From NCBI RefSeq assembly GCF_013032505.1, contig NZ_WQCG01000003.1, positions 124,001 to 188,000 of the forward strand: a stretch of DNA of 64,000 nucleotides. The letters are read 5' to 3'. The position numbers were made by a program, and so were the translations under genes. Positions 9,666 to 19,169 of the stretch are shown piece by piece. Source of the stretch: Ruegeria atlantica (GTDB lineage: Bacteria > Pseudomonadota > Alphaproteobacteria > Rhodobacterales > Rhodobacteraceae). The notes under the pieces were generated by a model. The model did not search any database. It saw only the letters and a list, made by a program, of their open reading frames with translations, and was not told the origin of the DNA. How positions within the stretch are numbered: the first letter of the stretch is position 1; every line of letters begins with the position of its first letter.

Positions 9666-10873
9666 AGAAAACTCTTTCCCGGCCCTTGTGCCGGAACATT
9701 CAGGTGGTGTGCGATACTGGCGGCGACATCGGCGAAATCTACGGCCCCGATTTGGCCAGAGCCTTGCCCAGCAATTAGAACAGGCACCTGTTCACGTGTG
9801 TGGTCGGTGCCAACCCAACTGGGGTCGTTGCCGTGATCGGCGGTCAGCAACATCATATCACCAGGGCGCAGCTTATTCAGGATCTTTCCAATTTCACGGT
9901 CGAACCATTCCAAGGCGCTGGCATAGCCGCTGATATCGCGGCGATGGCCATAAAGACTGTCGAACTCAACAAAATTGGCAAAGGTCAGGCTACCCTCTTC
10001 GGCCTCTTCGACCAGATCGGACAAGTGTCCCATCAACTCAGCGTCCGAGCCTTTACGCAACGTGTCGATTCCTTGCATCGAGAAGATGTCGCCAATCTTA
10101 CCCACCGCGTGGACCCGACGCCCCGCATCCTGCACCCAGTTGGTCAGGACCGGCGCGGGGGGAAGTATGGCGAAATCCTTGCGGTTGGTCGTGCGGGTGA
10201 AGCCATCGTTGACTGAACCTACAAAGGGTCGCGCAATGACTCGGCCCACTTTCATCTCATGCAAATGTGGGGCAAGTGCCTTGCACATGTTCAGGAGACG
10301 GTCCAGGCCAAAGCTTTCCTCATGCGCGGCGATCTGGAAAACGCTGTCGGCCGAAGTATAGCAGATCGGCCAGCCGGTCCGCATATGCTCGGCCCCCAAT
10401 TCGGCAATGATGGTCGTGCCCGAGGCGTGGCAGTCGCCCAGTATATCGTCTGTACCGGCGGCCTCAGCCGCAGCGCGACGCAATTCGGCAGGGAAAGCAT
10501 GCGTCGTATCGGGGAAGTAATGCCAATCCCACGGCACCGGCAATCCGGCCAGCTCCCAATGGCCCGAAGGCGTATCCTTGCCCGGCGAATATTCGCGTGC
10601 GCTGCCCCAGAGCCCAGCCGGCTCGGCATCCAATCCCGGTGTTGTGGCCCCCGATGCCAACCGCGTTGCGGCCCCTAGCCCAAGCGCATCTAAGGTTGGC
10701 AGGTGCAGCGGACCTGAGCGCCCCTTTTCGGCGCGCCCCTCGGCACAGGCCTGTGCAATATGGGCCAGCGTATTTGCGCCAGTATCCGGTATCTCGCCAT
10801 TGAAGAAGCGATCCGCGTCCGGCGCACCCCCGATACCGACCGAGTCCATCACCACCAAGAACGCGCGGGTCAC
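9662..10873 (-). CDS. deoB: phosphopentomutase
   Basis: A 403-residue alkaline-phosphatase-superfamily enzyme that interconverts (deoxy)ribose 1-phosphate and 5-phosphate. Metal sites include VVMDSVGIGGAPD at the N-terminus and LTADHGNDPSWVGTDHTRE near the C-terminus, and the family segment SGHWEL is present. It takes the pentose phosphate released by DeoA into central metabolism. It overlaps deoA and add by four bases each. Confidence 0.96.
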   Translation of the reverse strand: MTRAFLVVMDSVGIGGAPDADRFFNGEIPDTGANTLAHIAQACAEGRAEKGRSGPLHLPTLDALGLGAATRLASGATTPGLDAEPAGLWGSAREYSPGKDTPSGHWELAGLPVPWDWHYFPDTTHAFPAELRRAAAEAAGTDDILGDCHASGTTIIAELGAEHMRTGWPICYTSADSVFQIAAHEESFGLDRLLNMCKALAPHLHEMKVGRVIARPFVGSVNDGFTRTTNRKDFAILPPAPVLTNWVQDAGRRVHAVGKIGDIFSMQGIDTLRKGSDAELMGHLSDLVEEAEEGSLTFANFVEFDSLYGHRRDISGYASALEWFDREIGKILNKLRPGDMMLLTADHGNDPSWVGTDHTREQVPVLIAGQGSGQIGAVDFADVAASIAHHLNVPAQGPGKSFL

Positions 10874-12177
10874 GGCGTGATCCTTTCGTGGATGAGTATA
10901 GGTTCCATCGGGGCGTCGTCACCAATTGTAATCGCCTTCAAAACGGCATCTGCGGCCTGTCGCGCAGCGTCTTCGCGCGCGGCATGAACCACGGCCAGTG
11001 GTGCACCCTTCTCGACTTTGTCGCCCAGACGAACGATGCCGGACAACCCAACCGCCGGGTCGATCACGTCATCTTCGACCTGTCGTCCGCCGCCCAGTGC
11101 AACAACGGTCAAGCCCAGCGCTTCGCCGTCAATCGCAGTAACGTGTCCGTTGGTCGGTGCTGTGACCTCAAGGATCACGCTGGCCTCTGGAAGATAGCGG
11201 GACCAGTTGTCGACGAACTGCAAAGGCGCGCCCACAGCCGCCATCATGCGCCCAAAGCGTTCAGCCGCGCGACCATCGCGGATGACATCTGTGATTTTGT
11301 CGCGCCCTTCCTCGGCGGTTGCAAACATCCCCGCATCCACTAGCAGAACTCCACCCAACTCGGCCGAAATTTCAGCCAGGGGCGCGTAGTGGTCTTTCGT
11401 CATGACTTTCATCACCTCGGCCACTTCCAGTGCATTCCCCAGCGCAGGAGCCAAAGGTTGGTGCATATCGGTGATCACCGCTGAGGTCCGGCAACCTGCC
11501 GCATTCGCAGTTTCCGAAAGGGCGCGCGCCAGTTTGCGCGCGTCGTCCAGCGTTTTCATGAACGCCCCGCTGCCGACTTTGACGTCCAGCACCAAAGCCT
11601 CGGGGCTGGCGGCCAGTTTCTTGGACAAGATCGAGGCTGTGATCAGGTCCAGGCTTTCAACGGTCGCCGTCACGTCGCGGATCGCATAAAGGCGTTTGTC
11701 CGCAGGGGCGATCTGTCCTGTGGCCCCGACAATAGCCGCACCCGTTTCCCGCAGAATTTGCGTCAGGCGATCCTGACCGATCTGAGTGCTGACACCGGGA
11801 ATGGACTCGAGCTTGTCCAGTGTCCCACCGGTATGACCCAGCCCCCGACCCGAGATCATGGGAACGTATGCTCCCAACTCGGCCAGTGCAGGTGCAAGCA
11901 CAAGGCTTACGCTGTCCCCCACGCCGCCGGTCGAGTGTTTGTCGATGACCGGGCCATCGAAATCCCAGTTCAGCACATCGCCGCTGTCACGCATGGCGGT
12001 CGTCAAATCGGCGCGTCCCTGCGCCCCCAATCCGCCCATGCAAACGGCCATGGCAAAAGCGCCCGCTTGCGCGTCGCTGACACCGCCATCTGCCAAACCT
12101 TGCGCGAACCAGCTTAGCTCATCGCCAGTCGGCACTTCGTTCCTACGCAGTTTTGCAATGATCGAACGGGCGTCCAT
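10870..12177 (-). CDS. deoA: thymidine phosphorylase
   Basis: A 436-residue enzyme that phosphorolyses thymidine and deoxyuridine. The glycosyltransferase family-3 signature is present (SGRGLGHTGGTLDKLES, DKHSTGGVGDSVS, and KVGSGAFMKT for phosphate and substrate contacts). The ATG at 12177 (MDARSIIAKLRRNE) matches the family N-terminus; the frame runs upstream to 12270 but those residues overlap cdd and look spurious. It lies four bases after the cdd stop and overlaps deoB by four bases. Confidence 0.95.
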   Translation of the reverse strand: MDARSIIAKLRRNEVPTGDELSWFAQGLADGGVSDAQAGAFAMAVCMGGLGAQGRADLTTAMRDSGDVLNWDFDGPVIDKHSTGGVGDSVSLVLAPALAELGAYVPMISGRGLGHTGGTLDKLESIPGVSTQIGQDRLTQILRETGAAIVGATGQIAPADKRLYAIRDVTATVESLDLITASILSKKLAASPEALVLDVKVGSGAFMKTLDDARKLARALSETANAAGCRTSAVITDMHQPLAPALGNALEVAEVMKVMTKDHYAPLAEISAELGGVLLVDAGMFATAEEGRDKITDVIRDGRAAERFGRMMAAVGAPLQFVDNWSRYLPEASVILEVTAPTNGHVTAIDGEALGLTVVALGGGRQVEDDVIDPAVGLSGIVRLGDKVEKGAPLAVVHAAREDAARQAADAVLKAITIGDDAPMEPILIHERITP

Positions 12178-12181
12178 GAGG

Positions 12182-12574
12182 TCACACGTCCTCCATATGG
12201 GAGGCGTCGAATGCGCCCGGCAGCAATTGTCCAATCGTGGTTTCGAACTCAGCGCCGTCAACGGTCGCAAGGGTCACCTTGACGTCCCGCTTGCCAAATT
12301 CGGCCAGTTTCTGTCTGCACCCGCCACATGGGGGAACGGGTTGCGGGCTTGAGGCGACGACATAAACCTCGGACAGTTCCTGTTCGCCCGCGGCCACCAT
12401 CGCGGCGATTGCCCCGGCCTCGGCACAGGTGCCTTCGGGATAAGCCACGTTTTCCACGTTGCAGCCCGAGAATACCTCGCCGTTGGCAGACCGGATTGCG
12501 GCCCCAACTTTGAAGTTGGAATAAGGCGCATACGCATTTTCCCGGACAGACAGAGCTGCATCTTTCAAAGTCAT
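12182..12574 (-). CDS. cdd: cytidine deaminase
   Basis: A 130-residue homotetrameric-type cytidine deaminase. Zinc and proton-relay residues are in GTCAEAGAIAA (Cys-Ala-Glu) and PPCGGCRQ (two zinc Cys). The substrate-binding GCNVENVAYPE motif is conserved. It converts cytidine and deoxycytidine to uridine forms for DeoA and Upp. It is the first gene of the operon cdd-deoA-deoB-add-upp; the next upstream gene ends about 100 bases away. Confidence 0.95.
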   Translation of the reverse strand: MTLKDAALSVRENAYAPYSNFKVGAAIRSANGEVFSGCNVENVAYPEGTCAEAGAIAAMVAAGEQELSEVYVVASSPQPVPPCGGCRQKLAEFGKRDVKVTLATVDGAEFETTIGQLLPGAFDASHMEDV

Positions 12575-12678
12575 GACGAATCCCCATTTTTGATCAACTG
12601 GTCAGAAAACCATACCCTAAATGAAACTGCCCGCAGAGTTGAACCCCCGGTGTACAAGTTTCCTAGGCAAAAACGCAC

Positions 12679-13782
12679 TTAATCCAGATTGGTGTTGAAG
12701 ACACCCGGCAGGGTGACCTCAAGCAATTCGACATCATCCGAAGGATCGGACAGTTTGGTGCGCATACCCGGCGGGATCACGAAGGCATCCCCTTGCTCCA
12801 GAGGGTAAGGATCGCGCCCTTCACCTTCCAGCGTCACTTCGCCCGCCATGACAAAAGTGAAATGGATATCCGTGTCATGTGTCGCCCAAACCGGATCACC
12901 CTGCCCTTTGCGCACGACCTGCACGCCCGCAACACCCTTTGTATTCTCGGCAATCGTTGTATCACGGCAGATATAACCCGGCAGGCGGAACGCGACCCAT
13001 TCCGCATCATCACCTTTGTTATAGACGAACCGCTGCCCCTGCCATTCACGCTCGGGACGGAGGTGTGGTGTCGGCAGCTTCATATCGTGGTCGATTTCGG
13101 TGACGTGTTCGGCAGGAACACCAATTTCGATCACCTGAACATTGTCCGATGCTTCTAGAACACGGTGGCGAATTTCAGGGGGTTGAATAAAGCAATCCCC
13201 GGCCGTCAGGCGCAGTTTGTCACCCTGATCCTCGTAAACTACGTCGACCCAGCCATGAATGCAGAAAATCAGTTGAAACCCGACCCTGTGAAAATGCACC
13301 ATATCCGGCACCGGGCCGCCATCGGGGATGCGGATATGGCTGGCGATGATCGAACCACCCAGCCGATCCGGTACCAGATCGCGGTAATGCATCCCTGCCC
13401 GCCCGATGATCCAGGGGGCCTGATCTTTGAGCCTGCGCACCACGAAGGAATGCACCGTTTCGGGCATCACCATCGGCGGGTTCAGTTCATCAATCTCAAC
13501 CCGCGTGCCGTTGGGCGCGACCAAAATTCGCTGCCCTTCAGCAAAACCGTCAGGGTCCTCTGTCAGGATGCGGATCGAACCAGCAGCCTCGGGCGCGTCC
13601 TTCTCGACCCGAAGGCGCAACCCGTGGCCGGAAAACACGGCAACACGCGGATCGTCGGCGGGATAGATCATATCCATCCTCATACCGAGCACCTTCGTGT
13701 AAAATGGGATGTCGTCGCGCAGTTCGCTTGTCGGCAGGCGGATTTCAGCGCGCGTCTGGCTGTTGTTCAAGGTCGAGGTCAT
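12679..13782 (-). CDS. VOC-bicupin fusion protein
   Basis: A 367-residue protein. Residues 10-100 resemble a glyoxalase/VOC half (EIRLPTSELRDDIPFYTKVL). Two cupin barrels follow, at about 160-240 (HFHRVGFQLIFCIHG and later GDCFIQPPEIRH) and 285-360 (HDTDIHFTFVMAGEVTLEG and GDAFVIPPGM). The first cupin keeps several possible His ligands; the second keeps fewer. A ring-cleavage dioxygenase or a sensor of small carboxylates are both possible. The ATG at 13782 lies inside the end of the upstream membrane-protein gene (38-base overlap), so the two are probably cotranscribed. Confidence 0.72.
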   Translation of the reverse strand: MTSTLNNSQTRAEIRLPTSELRDDIPFYTKVLGMRMDMIYPADDPRVAVFSGHGLRLRVEKDAPEAAGSIRILTEDPDGFAEGQRILVAPNGTRVEIDELNPPMVMPETVHSFVVRRLKDQAPWIIGRAGMHYRDLVPDRLGGSIIASHIRIPDGGPVPDMVHFHRVGFQLIFCIHGWVDVVYEDQGDKLRLTAGDCFIQPPEIRHRVLEASDNVQVIEIGVPAEHVTEIDHDMKLPTPHLRPEREWQGQRFVYNKGDDAEWVAFRLPGYICRDTTIAENTKGVAGVQVVRKGQGDPVWATHDTDIHFTFVMAGEVTLEGEGRDPYPLEQGDAFVIPPGMRTKLSDPSDDVELLEVTLPGVFNTNLD

Positions 13783-14503
13783 TCAGAGTCTCTTCGGCAT
13801 CGGTTTTTGGCCATCCGATCAGAACAGACGCCAAAATGCCAATCGAAAAGAACATCTCAAGCGTTTCTTCGAGAACAAAAAACCGCACCGCCATGATAGC
13901 AGACAGGTCGGCTTGATAGATTCCGGAAACTTCCTCAAGCAGTTGGGCGATCACCGCCAGCAGTCCTGCCAGTACGAAAATCACGAAATAGGGCGCTCGG
14001 CGCTTTACCGCCTGCCAAGCGGTCGGAATGCCATGCCACAGAGCACCTCCAATCACGACGACGGCCAAAACGATCCGGACCAGCGTCATATCAAGCAAAT
14101 TGTCCAGACCATTCAGAGCCCAATAAGGCAGGCTATCCACTGGGTAAATTTCGGCCTCAAGTTCTCGTTCTGCCAGCAACAGACAGACCAGCGCGATGTA
14201 AAGGCGGGTTATCCCGGGATAACGCCACAGCGCGGCCACGCCCGAGGCAATTAGTGCAGCGGCCGAGATCGTTTCGAACAAGCCTCCTTCATCGTTCAAT
14301 GCAAGGGCTTGAACGGGCCAAATACTAACGGCGACAAGGACAAGGGTGGCAATCAGCAAGACCGAAACGTAAACGGCACGCTTCGGGCCAAGTGAAACCT
14401 GACCCGCCGGGAAAACGGCCCCGGCCTGAAATTCATCTTTATAGCTCATATATGGTTTTCGCTGCTCGACAGGTCTAGGCTGGCTCCAAAGTTTCCGGAA
14501 CAT
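13745..14503 (-). CDS. multi-pass membrane protein of unknown function
   Basis: About 250 residues with roughly six hydrophobic helices (VYVSVLLIATLVLVAVSI, the YIALVCLLLAERELE region, the VRIVLAVVVIGGALW region and others) and a short acidic cytoplasmic tail. I do not recognise the family. The start is uncertain: ATG 14503 has GGAG twelve bases upstream; ATG 14449 (MSYKDEFQAG) is a shorter alternative with no clear ribosome-binding site; the frame itself opens at 14581. It is probably cotranscribed with the VOC-bicupin gene and divergent from maeB. Confidence 0.6.
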   Translation of the reverse strand: MFRKLWSQPRPVEQRKPYMSYKDEFQAGAVFPAGQVSLGPKRAVYVSVLLIATLVLVAVSIWPVQALALNDEGGLFETISAAALIASGVAALWRYPGITRLYIALVCLLLAERELEAEIYPVDSLPYWALNGLDNLLDMTLVRIVLAVVVIGGALWHGIPTAWQAVKRRAPYFVIFVLAGLLAVIAQLLEEVSGIYQADLSAIMAVRFFVLEETLEMFFSIGILASVLIGWPKTDAEETLNDLDLEQQPDAR

Positions 14504-14635
14504 AAAATCTTTGTGCTCCGTTTCAAAGGATGGCTTGCGAAGTTTTAGCGAAACTGTTGCAAAATGACGTAGCGTAGCCAAGGTCAGAGAAATAGTTTAA
14601 CACTAAATCAAATTTTCTGAGGAGTTGAATCGCCG

Positions 14636-16909
14636 ATGTCGGATACACCCAGCCTGCGGCAGGCCGCGCTTGAATATCACGCTCATCCAAAGCCCGGTAA
14701 GCTTGAAATCAAAGCGACAAAACCAATGGCGAACGGTCGCGATCTGGCGCGCGCATATTCGCCCGGCGTAGCCGAGGCCAGCCTTGAAATCAAAGCGGAT
14801 CCGGCCAATGCCGAGCTTTATACCGCCCGCGGGAACCTGGTAGCGGTCGTCTCAAACGGGACAGCTGTTCTGGGGTTGGGAAACATCGGCGCGCTTGCCT
14901 CTAAACCTGTGATGGAGGGCAAAGCCGTTCTGTTCAAGAAATTCGCCGGGATCGATTGCTTTGACATCGAGGTCGACCAACCCGACCCCGAGAGACTGGC
15001 AGATATCGTTTGCGCGCTTGAACCGACCTTTGGCGCGATCAACCTTGAAGACATTAAGGCACCCGATTGTTTTGTCGTAGAAAAGCTGTGCCGGGAACGG
15101 ATGAACATCCCGGTCTTTCACGACGATCAGCATGGGACTGCCATTGTCGTAGGCGCTGCGGCCAAGAATGCGCTGCACGTTGCGGGCAAGAACTTTGAAG
15201 ACGTCAAAGTGGTCTCAACCGGTGGTGGCGCAGCGGGAATTGCCTGCCTAATGATGCTGGTTAAACTGGGCGTCAAGCGCGAGAACATCTGGCTGTGCGA
15301 CATTCACGGGCTTGTCTACGAAGGCCGTGAAGAGGATATGAACCCGCACAAAGACCAATTCGCGCAAAAGTCGGACCTGCGTACATTGGACGATGTGATT
15401 GACGATGCAGACTTGTTCCTTGGCCTCAGCGGACCGAACGTCCTGAAACCCGAGATGGTCGAGAAAATGGCCAAGAGCCCGATCATCTTCGCTCTGGCCA
15501 ACCCGACACCGGAAATCCTGCCGCAGGCGGCGCGTGAAGTTGCACCGGATGCCATCATCGCCACCGGCCGCAGCGACTTTCCCAATCAGGTCAACAACGT
15601 TTTGTGTTTCCCCTTTATCTTCAGGGGCGCACTGGATGTGGGCGCGACTGAGATCAACGACGAAATGCAGATCGCCTGCGTGGATGGGATTGCTGAAATG
15701 GCACGCGCAACCACCAGCGCCGAAGCGGCTGCGGCGTATAAGGGCGAACAACTGACTTTTGGCCCCGACTATCTGATCCCCAAACCCTTTGATCCACGTC
15801 TTGTTGGTGTCGTGTCCTCGGCCGTTGCCAAAGCCGCGATGAAAAGTGATGTGGCCAAGCGCCCGATCGATGACATCGAGGCATATAAAGAGCGGTTGAA
15901 TCAGTCCGTATTCAAGTCTGCCCTGCTGATGCGCCCGGTCTTTGAGGCTGCGGCCGTGGCCTCGCGCCGGATCGTGTTTGCCGAAGGCGAGGACGAGCGC
16001 GTTTTACGTGCTGCGCAGGCCATTCTCGAAGAAACAACTGAAACCCCGATCCTGATTGGCCGCCCCGAGGTGATCAACGCCCGGTGCGAGCGGTTGGGGC
16101 TGACCGTCCGTCCCGGCAAAGATTTCCAGATCGTGAACCCGCAAGACGACCCGCGCTACTATGACTACTGGAACTCGTATCACGAAATCATGCAGCGCCG
16201 CGGTGTTACGCCCGATCTGGCAAAGGCCATCATGCGCACGAACAACACCGCAATTGCCGCGATCATGGTGCAAAGGGGCGAGGCAGACAGCATGATCTGT
16301 GGCACTTTTGGCGAGTATCGTTGGCACCTGAACTACGTCAATCAGGTTCTGGGCGATGGCGATCTGCGTCCACATGGAGCGCTGTCGCTGATGATCCTCG
16401 AGGACGGCCCCCTGTTCATCGCCGATACCCATGTTCGACAGCTACCAACTCCGGAAGAGCTGGCCGAGTCGACTATTGGCGCTGCGCGCCATGTACGGCG
16501 GTTTGGAATCGAACCCAATATCGCTTTCTGTTCTCAGTCCCAGTTTGGAAATCAGGCCGAAGGATCCGGAAAAAGGTTGCGAGCCGCGCTTGAGATCCTC
16601 GACGCCGAGCCTCGTGATTTCACGTATGAAGGTGAAATGAACCTGGATCTGGCGCTCGATCCCGAGCTGCGTTCGCGGATTTTCCCCAATTCGCGCTTGA
16701 AAGGGACGGCAAACGTTCTGATCTTTGCTCACGCAGATGCGGCGAGCGGAGTGCGCAATATCCTGAAAATGAAGGCTGATGGTCTGGAAGTTGGACCGAT
16801 CCTGATGGGCATGGGCAATAAGGCGCATATCGTGACTCCGTCGATAACAGCGCGTGGATTACTGAACATGGCGGCAATCGCAGGCACCCCCGTCGCGCAT
16901 TACGGCTAA
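14636..16909 (+). CDS. maeB: NADP-dependent malic enzyme with C-terminal phosphotransacetylase-like domain
   Basis: A 757-residue protein. Residues 15-150 are the malic N-terminal domain ([11 protein letters not shown], with the catalytic Lys in the [10 protein letters not shown] region). Residues 165-400 are the NADP-binding domain ([12 protein letters not shown]). Residues 430-755 resemble phosphate acetyltransferase ([14 protein letters not shown]) but in MaeB proteins act as an acetyl-CoA-responsive regulatory module. It decarboxylates malate to pyruvate plus NADPH, which fits growth on acyl-CoA-yielding substrates. GAGGAG lies 11 bases before the ATG. It is monocistronic. Confidence 0.93.
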   Translation: MSDTPSLRQAALEYHAHPKPGKLEIKATKPMANGRDLARAYSPGVAEASLEIKADPANAELYTARGNLVAVVSNGTAVLGLGNIGALASKPVMEGKAVLFKKFAGIDCFDIEVDQPDPERLADIVCALEPTFGAINLEDIKAPDCFVVEKLCRERMNIPVFHDDQHGTAIVVGAAAKNALHVAGKNFEDVKVVSTGGGAAGIACLMMLVKLGVKRENIWLCDIHGLVYEGREEDMNPHKDQFAQKSDLRTLDDVIDDADLFLGLSGPNVLKPEMVEKMAKSPIIFALANPTPEILPQAAREVAPDAIIATGRSDFPNQVNNVLCFPFIFRGALDVGATEINDEMQIACVDGIAEMARATTSAEAAAAYKGEQLTFGPDYLIPKPFDPRLVGVVSSAVAKAAMKSDVAKRPIDDIEAYKERLNQSVFKSALLMRPVFEAAAVASRRIVFAEGEDERVLRAAQAILEETTETPILIGRPEVINARCERLGLTVRPGKDFQIVNPQDDPRYYDYWNSYHEIMQRRGVTPDLAKAIMRTNNTAIAAIMVQRGEADSMICGTFGEYRWHLNYVNQVLGDGDLRPHGALSLMILEDGPLFIADTHVRQLPTPEELAESTIGAARHVRRFGIEPNIAFCSQSQFGNQAEGSGKRLRAALEILDAEPRDFTYEGEMNLDLALDPELRSRIFPNSRLKGTANVLIFAHADAASGVRNILKMKADGLEVGPILMGMGNKAHIVTPSITARGLLNMAAIAGTPVAHYG

Positions 16910-16929
16910 ATTAACCGAAACACGCTATT

Positions 16930-16953
16930 CAGGGCGCTAGCATCGGCGCCCTG
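16930..16953 (+). terminator. hairpin after maeB
   Basis: CAGGGCGC and GCGCCCTG form a perfect eight-base-pair stem with an eight-base loop 20 bases after the maeB stop. There is no clear T-tract, so it may be a weak or Rho-assisted terminator. Confidence 0.45.
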
Positions 16954-16999
16954 CTCGCTTCAAAGCCGACAGGAAAATTTGCACGTCAAATTATTCAAC

Positions 17000-17096
17000 T
17001 TTGCAAAAACGCAAAAATAGTCAAAAAAAGCAGCCAAAAAGTGATGATTTGCAAAAATTTGCAGGCTCAAACGCGGATTCTTGCAAATTTTTCGCG
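17000..17096 (+). promoter_or_regulatory. cluster of TTTGCAAA-type operator sites upstream of prpE
   Basis: Three variants occur within 100 bases: TTTGCAAA at 17000-17007 followed by AACGCAAA; TTTGCAAA at 17048-17055 followed two bases later by TTTGCAGG; and CTTGCAAATTT at 17080-17090. Regulators of the RamB/PrpR/ScfR family are known to bind such motifs, and the window encodes one at 50671-51966. Binding to prpE is inference. The whole 17000-17120 stretch is unusually AT-rich for this genome. Confidence 0.5.
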
Positions 17097-17185
17097 ATAA
17101 AGTGACGCTCCGTCACAGCGCTCGCTTGTGCGGTGTCTTTTAGCCACCTAACACACTTCTCAAGAAGTTTCAGGAGGAGTTCACC

Positions 17186-19075
17186 GTGGCATATCAGGAC
17201 ATCTATGAAGGCTGGAAATCGGACCCGGAGGCGTTTTGGCTGGACGCTGCAAAGACGATTGACTGGGTCCAGCCGCCGACCAAGGCCCTGTTTGACGACA
17301 ACGCCCCTTTGTATGAGTGGTTCAGCGATGCCAAGGTCAACACCTGCTGGAACGCAGTGGATCGACATGTTGAAAATGGGCGGGGCGAGCAGACCGCCAT
17401 TATCTATGACAGCCCTATCACCCACACCAAGCGCGAGATTTCTTACGTGGAGCTGCGCAATCGTGTCGCCACCTTGGCTGGGGCATTGCGAGCCAAGGGC
17501 GTTCAAAAAGGCGACCGTGTCATCATCTATATGCCGATGATCCCCGAAGCGCTGGAGGCCATGCTCGCCTGTGCCCGACTGGGCGCCATACATTCGGTCG
17601 TATTCGGCGGCTTTGCCAGCAACGAACTGGCCGTACGGATCGACGACGCCAAGCCCAAGGCTATCATCGCAGCCTCCTGCGGGATGGAACCGGGCCGGGT
17701 GGTGCACTACAAACCACTGCTGGACGGGGCCATCGATTTGGCCAACCATAAGCCCGAGTTCTGCGTGATCTTTCAGCGCGAACAGGAAGTGGCCCAGCTG
17801 GTCGAAGGCCGCGACTATAACTGGCACGGCTTTCAATATGGTGTTGAACCAGCAGAATGCGTACCGGTCGACGGCAATCACCCGGCGTATATCCTCTACA
17901 CGTCCGGCACGACCGGAGCGCCCAAAGGCGTCGTGCGCCCAACCGCAGGCCATTTAGTCGCTCTGAACTGGACGATGAAGAACATCTACGACGTCGATCC
18001 GGGCGATGTCTTCTGGGCGGCCTCAGACGTGGGCTGGGTCGTAGGGCATTCCTATATCTGCTACGCTCCGCTGATCCACGGCAACACGACGATTGTGTTT
18101 GAAGGCAAGCCCGTCGGCACCCCCGATGCAGGCACGTTCTGGCGGGTGATTTCCGAGCATAAGGTCAAAAGCTTCTTCACGGCCCCGACCGCAATTCGCG
18201 CGGTCAAACGCGAAGACCCAAAAGGCGAAATGCTGGCGAAGTATGACCTGTCCTGTCTGCGCGCCTTGTATCTGGCAGGTGAGCGCGCCGACCCCGACAC
18301 GATCGAATGGGCTCAGGACGCTTTGAAGGTTCCGGTGATCGACCACTGGTGGCAAACCGAAACCGGCTGGACCATCGCCGGCAATCCGCTGGGCATCGAG
18401 GAACTGCCGATCAAACTGGGCTCACCCGCCAAACCGATGCCGGGCTATGATGTGCAGATTTTGGATGAGGGCGGTCACCCGATGAAACCCGGCGAACTGG
18501 GTGCGATTGCCGTAAAGCTTCCCCTGCCCCCCGGCACTCTCCCGACGCTTTGGAATGCCGAGGAGCGGTTCAAAAGTTCGTACCTGAATCAGTTCCCCGG
18601 ATTCTACGAAACCGGCGACGCAGGCATGATTGATGAGGATGGGTATCTCTACATTATGGCGCGCACCGATGACGTGATTAACGTCGCGGGTCACCGTCTG
18701 TCGACCGGCGGGATGGAAGAGGTTCTGGCTGCTCACCCCGACGTCGCTGAATGTGCAGTGATCGGCGTGACGGATCAGTTGAAAGGTCAAATGCCGGTGG
18801 GCTTTCTTTGCCTGAACGCGGGCTGCGACCGCGACCATGGCGAAGTCGTTCAGGACGTGGTCAAACTGGTGCGCGAAAAGATCGGACCAGTTGCAGCGTT
18901 CAAACTGGCCGTTGTGGTCGACCGCCTTCCCAAGACACGGTCAGGCAAGATCCTGCGTGGAACGATGGTATCGATTGCAGACAGTAAGGAATACAAGATG
19001 CCAGCGACCATTGATGATCCCGCCATTCTGGATGAAATCACTGACGCGTTGAAATCTATTGGCTACGCGCAATAA
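17186..19075 (+). CDS. prpE: propionyl-CoA synthetase (short-chain acyl-CoA synthetase)
   Basis: A 629-residue AMP-forming acyl-CoA synthetase. The adenylation P-loop reads YTSGTTGAPKG, the A5-type motif HWWQTETGW, the A8 hinge area GHRLSTGGMEE, and the C-terminal catalytic Lys sits in TRSGKILRG (about residue 590). Length and the N-terminal YEGWKSDPEAFW segment fit PrpE better than Acs (about 650). The GTG start at 17186 follows AGGAGGAG at a normal distance. It activates propionate, and probably acetate less well. Its promoter carries TTTGCAAA sites, suggesting control by an acyl-CoA-sensing regulator. Confidence 0.9.
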   Translation: MAYQDIYEGWKSDPEAFWLDAAKTIDWVQPPTKALFDDNAPLYEWFSDAKVNTCWNAVDRHVENGRGEQTAIIYDSPITHTKREISYVELRNRVATLAGALRAKGVQKGDRVIIYMPMIPEALEAMLACARLGAIHSVVFGGFASNELAVRIDDAKPKAIIAASCGMEPGRVVHYKPLLDGAIDLANHKPEFCVIFQREQEVAQLVEGRDYNWHGFQYGVEPAECVPVDGNHPAYILYTSGTTGAPKGVVRPTAGHLVALNWTMKNIYDVDPGDVFWAASDVGWVVGHSYICYAPLIHGNTTIVFEGKPVGTPDAGTFWRVISEHKVKSFFTAPTAIRAVKREDPKGEMLAKYDLSCLRALYLAGERADPDTIEWAQDALKVPVIDHWWQTETGWTIAGNPLGIEELPIKLGSPAKPMPGYDVQILDEGGHPMKPGELGAIAVKLPLPPGTLPTLWNAEERFKSSYLNQFPGFYETGDAGMIDEDGYLYIMARTDDVINVAGHRLSTGGMEEVLAAHPDVAECAVIGVTDQLKGQMPVGFLCLNAGCDRDHGEVVQDVVKLVREKIGPVAAFKLAVVVDRLPKTRSGKILRGTMVSIADSKEYKMPATIDDPAILDEITDALKSIGYAQ

Positions 19076-19082
19076 CAGATCA

Positions 19083-19121
19083 GCGGGCGACGATCCGTCG
19101 CCCGCCGCCTGTCTTTCTCTT
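19083..19121 (+). terminator. intrinsic terminator of prpE
   Basis: GCGGGCGAC and GTCGCCCGC form a perfect nine-base-pair stem seven bases after the prpE stop, followed by a pyrimidine-rich stretch with TCTTTCTCTT. Confidence 0.75.
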
Positions 19122-19169
19122 GCAACCTGAAACAAGCCCCCTACTGTCGTCCCAAGACAGCGAGGGCCC

